Assembly: GCA_023229405.1 (NCBI GenBank)
Contig: JALNZH010000048.1
Location: 1 to 16,569, forward strand
Origin: Bacteroidota bacterium
Lineage (GTDB): Bacteria > Bacteroidota > Ignavibacteria > UBA10030 > UBA8401
Length of the DNA: 16,569 bases
Direction: 5' to 3'
Shown here: positions 7,071-15,434 of the stretch, one piece after another
Position numbering within the stretch: position 1 is the stretch's first letter
Layout of the letters: every line of letters starts with the position of its first letter
Made by a program: the position numbers and the translations under genes
The notes under the pieces: generated by a model
Told to the model about the DNA's origin: nothing
The model's input: only the letters and a program-made list of their open reading frames with translations
Database searches by the model: none

Positions 7071-7081
7071 AAGGGTTTTCC

Positions 7082-8776
7082 ATGAAGAAGTTTTTTTTGC
7101 TCCTACTTATTTTCACTTTCCTTTTTACCTCAGTCCAATCTGCAGCATCCCGCAAGCCCGTTAAAGCAAAAAATGGTATGGTTGTTTCTGCCGATCCGCT
7201 CGCTTCAAAAGCAGGATTGGAGATTCTGAAACAGGGCGGTAATGCCGTTGATGCCGCTGTTGCGGTCGGATTTGTACTAGCGGTTACATATCCCGCGGCA
7301 GGAAATATCGGCGGGGGCGGTTTTATGAATATCCGCATGGCGGATGGACGCTGTTTTGCCATCGACTACCGCGAGAAAGCTCCAGCCGCAGCCGGAAGGG
7401 ATATGTATCTGGACAGTGCCGGGGATTTTCAGCCGGGAAAAAGTATGTTCGGACATCTTGCCTCCGGCGTGCCGGGAGCCGTTGCCGGAATGTTGTCAGG
7501 ACTGGAACGGTTCGGTACAATGAACAGAAAAAAAGTGCTTACACCGGCATACGATCTTGCATCAAAAGGATTCCCGCTCCTTTCCGATCTGGCGGAAGAT
7601 TTAAATTGGGGACGAAAGAATTTTTTACAGTTTCCGGGAAGCGCGAAATATTTTGTCAGCAACGATACCGCCTACCGCGAAGGAGAACTCTGGAAACAGA
7701 CCGATCTAGGAAAAACACTGAAACGGATCATCGACAAAGGACGTGACGGATTTTATAAAGGAACCACCGCCGATTTGATTGTTGACGAAATGAAACGAGG
7801 AGGAGGACTGATCTCACACGCCGATTTGGAAAATTACCAGGTGGTGGTACGCGAACCGTTGAAAGGAATGTACCGCGGTTATGAAATTATTTCCCAACCG
7901 CCGGTTAGTTCCGGCGGTGCGGCGTTACTGCAGCTACTGAATATTGTGGAAGGGTACGATCTGAAATCCTCCGGACACAATTCCGCCGCAACACTGCACC
8001 GATACATTGAAGCAATGCGCCGCGTGTACGCGGACCGCGCAGAACATCTCGGCGATCCAGATTTTTACACCGTCCCTATACCGTGGCTGATTTCGAAGGA
8101 GTATGCGGCAGCACGGCGCACAACAATCGACACTCTGCATGCCGGGAAAAGTGCGGATGTTTCTCACGGTACACCACCTCGCCGGGAAAGCGAACAGACA
8201 ACACATTATTCCGTTGTGGACAAATGGGGCAATTGCGTCAGTGTTACCACCACCATCAACGGGGGTTTCGGAAGTTATGTTGCCGTGGACGGAGCGGGAT
8301 TTTTATTAAATAACGAGATGGACGATTTCTCAGCGAAACCTGGCGTACCGAACATGTTCGGCGCACTGGGTAATATTGCGAACGAAATTCAACCGGCAAA
8401 ACGAATGCTCTCTTCCATGACACCAACGATTGTTGCAAAGGATGGAAAACCGTTTATGGTTATCGGTACGCCAGGCGGTACGACGATTATTACCACTGTG
8501 ATGCAGGTGATCTGCAACGTGATCGATTTTGACATGAATATTCAGCAAGCAATCGACGCGCCACGCATTCATCATCAATGGTCGCCTGATCTGACGTACT
8601 TTGAACACCGCGGTTTATCACCTGATACGATTACTAAATTGGAATCTATGGGACACACGCTTTCAGAACGCCGCAGCGGCAGTGGACTTGCAGAAGGAAT
8701 TATCATTGATACGGAACGGGGAGTGTTGTTCGGCGCATCCGATCCCCGCGGGTACGGACTGGCGATAGGGTACTGA
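7082..8776 (+). CDS. ggt: Gamma-glutamyltransferase (glutathione hydrolase proenzyme), exported
   Basis: GGT hydrolyses glutathione and other gamma-glutamyl compounds, or transfers the gamma-glutamyl group to amino acids or water, in the periplasm or outside the cell. It is made as a proenzyme that cuts itself into large and small subunits. The 564-residue product has a Sec signal peptide (MKKFFLLLLIF, to about residue 22). The large-subunit signatures are G-G-N-A-V-D-A-A-V (52-60), G-N-I-G-G-G-G-F (74-81) and D-Y-R-E-K-A (95-100). The autocleavage site falls between Q372 and nucleophile T373 in Q-T-T-H-Y-S-V-V-D. Substrate-binding elements follow: N-N-E-M-D-D-F near 410-416, R-M-L-S-S-M-T-P at 441-448 and G-T-P-G-G at 462-466. 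The lid loop after M-D-D-F-S-A-K-P-G-V-P is present, as in E. coli and unlike Bacillus subtilis. AAGGG (7071-7075) lies 6 nt before the ATG. No residue I know to be essential is missing. The next gene begins 4 bp after its stop. Confidence 0.96.
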   Translation: MKKFFLLLLIFTFLFTSVQSAASRKPVKAKNGMVVSADPLASKAGLEILKQGGNAVDAAVAVGFVLAVTYPAAGNIGGGGFMNIRMADGRCFAIDYREKAPAAAGRDMYLDSAGDFQPGKSMFGHLASGVPGAVAGMLSGLERFGTMNRKKVLTPAYDLASKGFPLLSDLAEDLNWGRKNFLQFPGSAKYFVSNDTAYREGELWKQTDLGKTLKRIIDKGRDGFYKGTTADLIVDEMKRGGGLISHADLENYQVVVREPLKGMYRGYEIISQPPVSSGGAALLQLLNIVEGYDLKSSGHNSAATLHRYIEAMRRVYADRAEHLGDPDFYTVPIPWLISKEYAAARRTTIDTLHAGKSADVSHGTPPRRESEQTTHYSVVDKWGNCVSVTTTINGGFGSYVAVDGAGFLLNNEMDDFSAKPGVPNMFGALGNIANEIQPAKRMLSSMTPTIVAKDGKPFMVIGTPGGTTIITTVMQVICNVIDFDMNIQQAIDAPRIHHQWSPDLTYFEHRGLSPDTITKLESMGHTLSERRSGSGLAEGIIIDTERGVLFGASDPRGYGLAIGY

Positions 8777-8780
8777 TTAT

Positions 8781-10511
8781 ATGAAAACGATGTTGAATTT
8801 TTCCAGCGCGATAGTGATAATGTTATTTATCGGTTGTGCCACAACGGACAATGTGGATCGCACACCACCGGAAGTTTCCATAATTGAACCGGAAAACGAC
8901 GAGATCGGCGCGCCAATCTCCATAACAGTTAATGCAATAGACAATATCCGTGTAAGCGGAGTTTCGTTATACATCGACGGAGTGTTTCTTGAGCGGAAGA
9001 CAATTCCCCCATACACGTTCCTGTGGTACAGCGATTATTGGGGTGACGGGCGCGGTCACTTAATCAGCGCTAATGCTCTCGATCCATCCGGAAATATCGG
9101 AATGGCGAAACCGGTCACGATTGACGTCTTAAAAATGACAAAACCGAAAGTAGAAATCCTTTCGCCGGAACATAACAGTATTGTTCAACTACAACAGGTG
9201 ATGCTTCGCTGGAAACCGATTGACAACACATCGTTTTACACTGTTCAAATTTCCGATTCTCTTTCTACTAATTTTCTGATTGTCGACACAAAAACCAGCG
9301 CTACGTCCATGCTTGTTAATCTTGTAGAAGAACGAACATACCGATGGAGAGTACTCCCTTCCACGATCGGCAATATTATGGGAGGCTGGAATAAAGAAAA
9401 TGTTTTTCATCGAACGGATCAATTTACCTCCATCTTTGGAAGGAAAAAATTCGACGCACTCAACAGCATTTTCCCGACCGAAGACGGAGGCTACATCCTT
9501 GCCGGATCTACCCACGCCCTGGACAAAGGGGGCGTACTCATCAAAACCAATCGTGATGGAAGGGTGCAGTGGGAACGGTTTTTTCCCGGAATTGAAATGG
9601 CCTGGTTTACGACGGCGATTCAATCAAGGGATGGCGGCTATGTAGCGGCAGGACTTAATTCGTCAAAAGAATCTCCCGCCGATCGCTGGATCATAAAAAC
9701 TGACAGCAGTGGAAATTTAGAGTGGTCAAAAACTGTGTTGCATGACGGTGCGCAGGGAGTGAACAGCATCATCCAAACATCGGACGGCGGATATGTTGTC
9801 TGCGGATATGCGGAAACCGACAGCGATAAGATTGATATCGTACTGACAAAATATGATGAAACATTCGAGATCATCTGGGAACGGACTATTGGAGGGAAAT
9901 ATCATGATGAAGCGTTTCACGTTACCGCGACTTCGGACGGCGGATTACTGCTGAGCGGTATGACACAAAAAGGGACGGATATGGCATCCGACCGGGCGAT
10001 TGTGATTCGGATGAATTTTCTTGGAGAAGAAAAATGGCGCAGGGACCTTCGAAGTGCCGGTGGAGCGCGGTTTGCAGCAGGTATTGAGCATAAAGGAAAA
10101 TATTTTATTTGCGGAACATCGCGCACAGCGGACAACCGACAAAATGCGATGGTAACGGCGTTCGATTCTACCGGGAAACATCTCTGGACTAAAACGTTCG
10201 GCAGTCTGCGTGATGACGCCGCAACGGGTATCGCCATTCTGAACGATACGATAGCCATTTGTGGCAGTTACGCTGCAGATTCGCTCGGCATGCAAGATGC
10301 ATGGCTGTTGATCATTGATTCCGATGGAAATGAAATTCTCAGTAAACAATACGGTGGAAAAAATTATGACGGCGCTTCGGGAATTGTTTCGGTCAACGGG
10401 AAATTGACACTTGTTGGATCAACCACATCGTTTTCAGCAGGAAGCAGCGACGGATTTCTTATTATTACCGACCTCTCTGGTACGGTATTCCAGCGACCGC
10501 AGGAACAATAG
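8781..10511 (+). CDS. Lipoprotein with Ig-like/FN3-like domains and a seven-repeat propeller
   Basis: This is a 576-residue probable lipoprotein of unknown function. Residues 1-19 form a lipoprotein signal ending L-F-I-G-C, with C19 as the lipid anchor. Residues about 27-117 look like a bacterial Ig-type domain (T-P-P-E-V-S-I-I-E-P, then V-S-L-Y-I-D-G-V). Residues about 122-194 resemble a fibronectin III domain (W-K-P-I-D-N-T, then T-Y-R-W-R-V). The rest carries seven repeats of 49-52 residues, each centred on a D-G-G-Y-I-L-A-G-S-like strand: residues 235, 284, 335, 386, about 438, about 488 and about 538. This fits a seven-bladed propeller of the delta-60/exported-repeat type. No catalytic motif is visible. 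It starts 4 bp after the ggt stop with only a distant GATAGGG as ribosome-binding site, so translation is probably coupled to ggt. A scaffold or binding role at the membrane is an inference. Confidence 0.88.
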   Translation: MKTMLNFSSAIVIMLFIGCATTDNVDRTPPEVSIIEPENDEIGAPISITVNAIDNIRVSGVSLYIDGVFLERKTIPPYTFLWYSDYWGDGRGHLISANALDPSGNIGMAKPVTIDVLKMTKPKVEILSPEHNSIVQLQQVMLRWKPIDNTSFYTVQISDSLSTNFLIVDTKTSATSMLVNLVEERTYRWRVLPSTIGNIMGGWNKENVFHRTDQFTSIFGRKKFDALNSIFPTEDGGYILAGSTHALDKGGVLIKTNRDGRVQWERFFPGIEMAWFTTAIQSRDGGYVAAGLNSSKESPADRWIIKTDSSGNLEWSKTVLHDGAQGVNSIIQTSDGGYVVCGYAETDSDKIDIVLTKYDETFEIIWERTIGGKYHDEAFHVTATSDGGLLLSGMTQKGTDMASDRAIVIRMNFLGEEKWRRDLRSAGGARFAAGIEHKGKYFICGTSRTADNRQNAMVTAFDSTGKHLWTKTFGSLRDDAATGIAILNDTIAICGSYAADSLGMQDAWLLIIDSDGNEILSKQYGGKNYDGASGIVSVNGKLTLVGSTTSFSAGSSDGFLIITDLSGTVFQRPQEQ

Positions 10512-10517
10512 GAACAT

Positions 10518-11429
10518 TCATTGCATGATATTTTCTAATGCAGACCGGAGTTCCGGATAAGCGAACTCATATCCGGAGGCACGCAATTTTTCGGGATACG
10601 CTTTCTGTCCGGCGAGGATTACATTTGCGCCTTCTCCATAGAGAATATCCAATGCAATGTGCGGTACCGGCAGCCACGAGGGACGGTGCAACACGGATCC
10701 GAATGCTTTTGCAAACTCCTTCATTGTTACAGGGTAGGGTGAAACAAGATTATACACACTCCGAAATTGTTCATTCTCCATCGGATACAGTATCCCGCGA
10801 ACAACATCTTCAATATGTATCCACGGAAGAAATTGTTTCCCGGTACCGATCGGACCGCCGGCAAACAATGTGAACGGCAGTCTCATTTTTCCGATCATCC
10901 CACCCGACTTTTCCAGCACCAATCCGATGCGGGGAGTGGCGACCCGGACTCCGAACTGTTCCGCCTGATATGCTGCACCTTCCCACTGTTTCACGACATC
11001 GGCCAAAAAATCATCTCCCCCTGACGAAGATTCGGTGATCATTTCATCCAGCCGGTTTCCGTAATAACCGACCGCTGAAGCGGAGATCAACAGTTTCGGT
11101 TTTACTTCCGCTTTCCCTATTGCTTCCACCAACAGTGTTGTCGGAATAATTCTGCTGTTCAAGATATCCCGCTTCACCGTTTCATTCCATCGCTGCTCAA
11201 AAACATTCTTTCCGACGAGATTAAGAACCACGTCGCAGCCATTCACTGCCCGTTCCCATATTCCGTTTGCTGTAGGATCCCAGTGGACGTACTTCACTGT
11301 CAGCGCGCCGCGCAATTCCATGCGGGATTCGCCGCGCGTCAGCAGTACGAGGTCATGTGGAAAGATTGAGAGATGTTTAATCACTGCAGAACCGATAAAT
11401 CCAGTTCCGCCGGTTATAAGGATTCTCAT
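10518..11429 (-). CDS. TIGR01777-family NAD(P)-binding oxidoreductase/epimerase (YfcH-like)
   Basis: This 303-residue cytoplasmic protein belongs to the extended short-chain dehydrogenase group. The Rossmann nucleotide motif G-G-T-G-F-I-G is at 7-13, right after the first strand M-R-I-L-I-T. The family signature S-A-S-A-V-G-Y-Y-G lies at 116-124, and F-L-P-W-I-H-I-E-D-V-V at 200-210. A DUF1731-like C-terminal tail begins near 249 (R-P-S-W-L-P-V-P) and ends with Y-P-E-K-L-R-A-S-G-Y-E-F. This layout is that of TIGR01777 proteins (E. coli YfcH). Members are usually called nucleotide-sugar epimerase-like, but their substrate is not established. The gene starts 12 bp after the hybrid kinase stop on the same strand, without a visible Shine-Dalgarno, so translation is probably by reinitiation in the same operon. 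Its end lies 6 bp from the end of the convergent lipoprotein gene. Confidence 0.92.
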   Translation of the reverse strand: MRILITGGTGFIGSAVIKHLSIFPHDLVLLTRGESRMELRGALTVKYVHWDPTANGIWERAVNGCDVVLNLVGKNVFEQRWNETVKRDILNSRIIPTTLLVEAIGKAEVKPKLLISASAVGYYGNRLDEMITESSSGGDDFLADVVKQWEGAAYQAEQFGVRVATPRIGLVLEKSGGMIGKMRLPFTLFAGGPIGTGKQFLPWIHIEDVVRGILYPMENEQFRSVYNLVSPYPVTMKEFAKAFGSVLHRPSWLPVPHIALDILYGEGANVILAGQKAYPEKLRASGYEFAYPELRSALENIMQ

Positions 11430-11441
11430 AACAATATAGTG

Positions 11442-14400
11442 TCAATCGTTTTCGATTACCCTGCGCACGGTAGAGCTGATGAGGTCGAATTTGTACGGTT
11501 TGGTGAGAACATCTTTTATTCCCCGCCTCAACAGATCGGAGCGTGTGGAGCTATCCAAAAATCCCGATGAGATAATCACTTTCACTTTATTGTTGATGGA
11601 AAACAACTTGGTAAACAATTCTTCACCTCCCATGTTCGGCATACCGAGATCGGTAATCACCAACGAAATTAAATCCTTACGTTGGGCATAGATCTGTAAT
11701 GCTTCAATCCCATCTGATGCTGAGAGGAGCGTATATCCTTCTTCCTCCAGACTCTCCACCAGAATTTCCCGGAGCATTTCTTCATCGTCTACAATAAGAA
11801 TTGTTTCGTTGTTGTGTTGTTCCATACTTGTCTCGTGTTGTTGTTCTCCCGTCACTTCTACCGCGATGGAAGGAAAATACATGGTAAAGGTCGTTCCAAC
11901 CCCTTTGGTGCTGTTAACGTCGATGAATCCTTTGTGCAGCTGTACGATACCGTGAACAATCGCCAATCCAAGCCCTGTCCCTTTGCCGCGCGCTTTGGTG
12001 GAAAAAAACGGTTCAAAAATTCTCTGTTGAATTTCATCATCAACGCCGGAACCGGTATCCTTTACAGAAATAGCGACATATTCATGATCGCCGGCATCGC
12101 TGAATTTCTTTAACACCTCTTTGCCTTTAACATTCCTGGCACTTATGGCAATAATGCCGCCATTCGGCATTGCATCCCTTGCATTGATGGAGAGATTCAG
12201 AATTGCCTGATGCAGGTGTCCGCCGTCCCCCATAATAATCGCTGATGTGCTTTCTTCTTCTCTATGCACAGAGATTGTCTTTGGAAGAAAATGGGTCAGG
12301 AACGCCGTCACTTGTTCAATCACACTGTGCACAGAAATCGGTTGCAATTCAGTCTGTTCGGGACGAGAGAAGAGGAGCAACTGTTTGGAGATCGACGACC
12401 CCCGGTCAGAAGCTTCAATAATCCGATTGATATATCCTTGTATGGCGGGATTGTCTTTCGCATGTCGTTTAATCAGTTCAGCCGTTCCGAGAATCATCGC
12501 CAACAAATTATTAAAATCGTGCGCAATTCCTCCGGCAAGCGTACCGATACTTTCCATCTTCTGCGACTGCATCAACTGTTGCTCAAGCTGTTTATTTTGG
12601 GTGATATCCCGCATCGATCCATTAAAGAGCAGCGGTTTTCCGTTATCGTCGCGTATAACAACGGTCGTCAGAAGACCGTGTGCTTTGCTTCCATCCTTCC
12701 GTTTCAATACAAGCTCAAAATCCTTCACATAGTCTTTTGTTTCGAACTCTTTGATGAACTTCAGCCGGTCATTCGGATAATAATAGAACTCCCGGACGTT
12801 CCGTTGTTTCAGGTCGTCCTTTTCTTTAAAGCCAAGAATTTCGAGCATGGAGGAGTTCACATCCAGTAACACACCCTCGAACGTCGTGATATAGATACCA
12901 TCTTTCGAGTCTTCGAATAATCGCCGGTACTTCTCTTCGCTTTTACGAAGGGCTAGTTCTGACAGTTTCCGTTCCGAAATATCGCGGAAAATTCCCTGGG
13001 CAATAATACGGTTATCGTCTAGCCGAACGACACTGGCTTTAATCTCCACCGGAATCCGTACGCCGAATGAATCGATCACTTCGAATTCCACCGCATGTTC
13101 CCCGAGGGTCAGAATTTGTTCGCGGAACAGTGACTCAGCTTCTTGACTTCGTTCTGGAGGATGGATATAGGATTGATGTTTTCCGATGATTTCCGTGCGG
13201 GAACGTTTCAACAGTTTTTCCGCTTCTGCGTTAACGTCGATGATATATCCGGTCCTCGTGTCGGTGAGAAACACCGCATCTTTCGCATTTTCGAAGAGAG
13301 AGCGAAACCGCAGCTCCGATTCCAACAGAGCGATCTCGTGTTGTTTCCGTTCGGTAATATCGCGAGCGATCACTTGGGCAGCAGGTCTTCCTTCGAACGT
13401 AAAAGGTATTGATGAAATCTCCACATCGATCGGTGTGCCGTCTAGCCGGAGATTTTTTTGTTCGGTGGTGGGTAGTATGTAATTGGAGTAAACTTTTTCC
13501 ATTCGTTGCTGGGCATTCGCGCGAAAATCAGGATGCACCAAATCGATTACTTTCCTACCAATAAGCTCTCCCGCCACCGATGCGCCGAACAGTATGATGG
13601 TGGCGTGATTGACGAACTGGATGATTCCGTTTACGTGGACGAAGATAGCCGTAGGGGAATGCTCTACCAATTCCCTGTACCGTTCTTCACTCTCCCGCAG
13701 CAGCACCTCGGCACGATTTTGTTCTTCGATATGCTTCGTCATCTCAATATTCTGTTCACGAATCTCTTTAAACAGCCGGGCATTGGCAATGGCAACAGAG
13801 ATGTGGTTTGCAACAATTTGCAGATGCTCGAGATCGGTGGCTGAAAATTCACGTATCGCTTCGATAGAATAGAGACCAATGATGCCAATCACCGTATGGC
13901 CAATCAGCAGCGGCGCGCCGGCATATGATACAAACTTAAACGGCTTGTCATAAAATCCAGATTGCTGAATTAAAGACAGCGACGCGAAATTCTCTGTAAC
14001 ATTTTTTACTGCCAGCGCCCGACGGCTGGACATAATCTGCTTCGACACACCATAGTTGCTGGGTACGGCTTTCCGAAGCTGATGTTCCACCACGCCGATG
14101 CTCGCCAACAGATGCAATTGCTCATCTTCCGTCACACGAATAATTACTGCGTCGACGTTAAATGCGGTCTTCACTTGTTCAATCATTTCACGCGCCTGCT
14201 TTTGAATCGGCAGTGCGCCAATCACTTCGCTCGTTACACGCGCAATCAGATTCAGCCGCTTATTCAAATGGTTTAATTTTGCTTCCGATTCCTTTCGTTC
14301 GGTGATATCGCGAAAGTTAACAACAATGCCGTTTACCGCCGGATCGGATAACAAATTTGTTCCGGTCGCTTCAATCCACCGCCATGTGCGGTCTTTATGC

Positions 14401-15434
14401 TTCCACCGGACTTCTTCAATCACGCTACGATCAGGTTGTGTAAGCAATTCAGCAAAAAACTTTTCCTTGTTTTGCACCATCTCATCCGGATGAACGAATT
14501 CGAACATGCTTCGCCCGACGTATTCAGTCAGAGAATAACCAAGCATCGATGTTACCGATCCGGTGGCGTAGAGGATCGTTCCTTCCCTGTCCATAATCAC
14601 CACCACCTCTGAACTTTTTTCAATCATTGCACGGAAACGCTTTTCACTCTTATTCAGAGCATCCTGCGATTTCCGTTTTTCGGTAACATCGCGAAAGGTA
14701 AGAACGACGCCGGTGATTTCTCCCGTTTCCGTGAAAATCGGCGCAGCCGAATCTTCAATGAACGTTCGTGCTCCATTTCGTGAAAGCAAAATCGTATGAT
14801 TAGTCAGACTCAGTGAGGTACGATCACGCAATACCTTCGCCACCGGATTGGGGAGTCGTTTTCCCGTGTCCTCATTTTCTACGATAAAGATATCGCTGAA
14901 TTTCTTTCCTATGGCTTCTTCCTGAGGCCATCCGGTCAACTGCTCAGCGATAATATTCATGAATGTGACAATTCCTTTTTTGTCCGTTGCTATCACCGCA
15001 TCACCGATACTGCGAAGCGTTGTGGCAAGCCATCGCTGCTGGTCTTTAATTTCTTTTTGCGCTTTATGCTTGTACAGCGCCATTTCAACCGTCGTGCGTA
15101 CATCACGATCGTCGAACGGTTTTAATATGTATCCGAATGCTTCGGTTTGTCTCGCCTGCTCCAGCGTTTGATCATCTGAGTTTGCTGTCAAAAAGACAAT
15201 CGGAATATCCTGCGCGTTGTTAATGGTTTTTGCCGCATCAATACCGGTCATTGTTCCATTGAGCGCAATATCCATCAGGATAATATCCGGTTGCAATTCT
15301 TTCGCGGCAGCCACTGCTTGTTTGCCGCTGATAACTTCGCCGACAACGGAAAACCCGACGTTCGACAGAATCGAACGCAGGTCGAGTGCCACAATCTTTT
15401 CATCTTCAACAATCAGGATCTTCTTTTTCTTCAT
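11442..15434 (-). CDS. Hybrid histidine kinase REC-PAS-PAS-GAF-PAS-PAS-PAS-HisKA-HATPase-REC
   Basis: This 1330-residue protein has no membrane segment and should be cytoplasmic. An N-terminal receiver (about 4-122) has acidic residues E10/D11, phospho-acceptor D55, T83 and K105. PAS domains follow at about 133-255 and 264-382, then a GAF domain (about 395-555), a coiled-coil linker with E/Q/R-rich sequence, and PAS domains at about 585-697, 707-825 and 834-950. Most PAS domains end in R-D-I-T-E-R-K or a variant. The dimerisation/phosphotransfer helix has H972 in G-G-I-A-H-D-F-N-N. The ATPase domain has N1084 (N-A-R-D-A-M), D1126-T-G-S-G, F-E-P-F-F and G-K-G-T-G-L-G-L-A. A second receiver (about 1210-1326) has D1216/D1217, D1262 and K1312. 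All residues needed for kinase and receiver activity are present. The ATG overlaps the upstream kinase stop (ATGA, 15431-15434), so translation is coupled. The signal sensed is unknown. Confidence 0.93.
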   Translation of the reverse strand: MKKKKILIVEDEKIVALDLRSILSNVGFSVVGEVISGKQAVAAAKELQPDIILMDIALNGTMTGIDAAKTINNAQDIPIVFLTANSDDQTLEQARQTEAFGYILKPFDDRDVRTTVEMALYKHKAQKEIKDQQRWLATTLRSIGDAVIATDKKGIVTFMNIIAEQLTGWPQEEAIGKKFSDIFIVENEDTGKRLPNPVAKVLRDRTSLSLTNHTILLSRNGARTFIEDSAAPIFTETGEITGVVLTFRDVTEKRKSQDALNKSEKRFRAMIEKSSEVVVIMDREGTILYATGSVTSMLGYSLTEYVGRSMFEFVHPDEMVQNKEKFFAELLTQPDRSVIEEVRWKHKDRTWRWIEATGTNLLSDPAVNGIVVNFRDITERKESEAKLNHLNKRLNLIARVTSEVIGALPIQKQAREMIEQVKTAFNVDAVIIRVTEDEQLHLLASIGVVEHQLRKAVPSNYGVSKQIMSSRRALAVKNVTENFASLSLIQQSGFYDKPFKFVSYAGAPLLIGHTVIGIIGLYSIEAIREFSATDLEHLQIVANHISVAIANARLFKEIREQNIEMTKHIEEQNRAEVLLRESEERYRELVEHSPTAIFVHVNGIIQFVNHATIILFGASVAGELIGRKVIDLVHPDFRANAQQRMEKVYSNYILPTTEQKNLRLDGTPIDVEISSIPFTFEGRPAAQVIARDITERKQHEIALLESELRFRSLFENAKDAVFLTDTRTGYIIDVNAEAEKLLKRSRTEIIGKHQSYIHPPERSQEAESLFREQILTLGEHAVEFEVIDSFGVRIPVEIKASVVRLDDNRIIAQGIFRDISERKLSELALRKSEEKYRRLFEDSKDGIYITTFEGVLLDVNSSMLEILGFKEKDDLKQRNVREFYYYPNDRLKFIKEFETKDYVKDFELVLKRKDGSKAHGLLTTVVIRDDNGKPLLFNGSMRDITQNKQLEQQLMQSQKMESIGTLAGGIAHDFNNLLAMILGTAELIKRHAKDNPAIQGYINRIIEASDRGSSISKQLLLFSRPEQTELQPISVHSVIEQVTAFLTHFLPKTISVHREEESTSAIIMGDGGHLHQAILNLSINARDAMPNGGIIAISARNVKGKEVLKKFSDAGDHEYVAISVKDTGSGVDDEIQQRIFEPFFSTKARGKGTGLGLAIVHGIVQLHKGFIDVNSTKGVGTTFTMYFPSIAVEVTGEQQHETSMEQHNNETILIVDDEEMLREILVESLEEEGYTLLSASDGIEALQIYAQRKDLISLVITDLGMPNMGGEELFTKLFSINNKVKVIISSGFLDSSTRSDLLRRGIKDVLTKPYKFDLISSTVRRVIEND

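Noticed and set aside
11440..11445. TTGACA (minus strand) overlapping the hybrid kinase stop, as a promoter of the TIGR01777 gene
   Set aside because: A matching -10 at normal spacing would fall inside the coding sequence, so transcription would start after the ATG. No suitable -10 is present.
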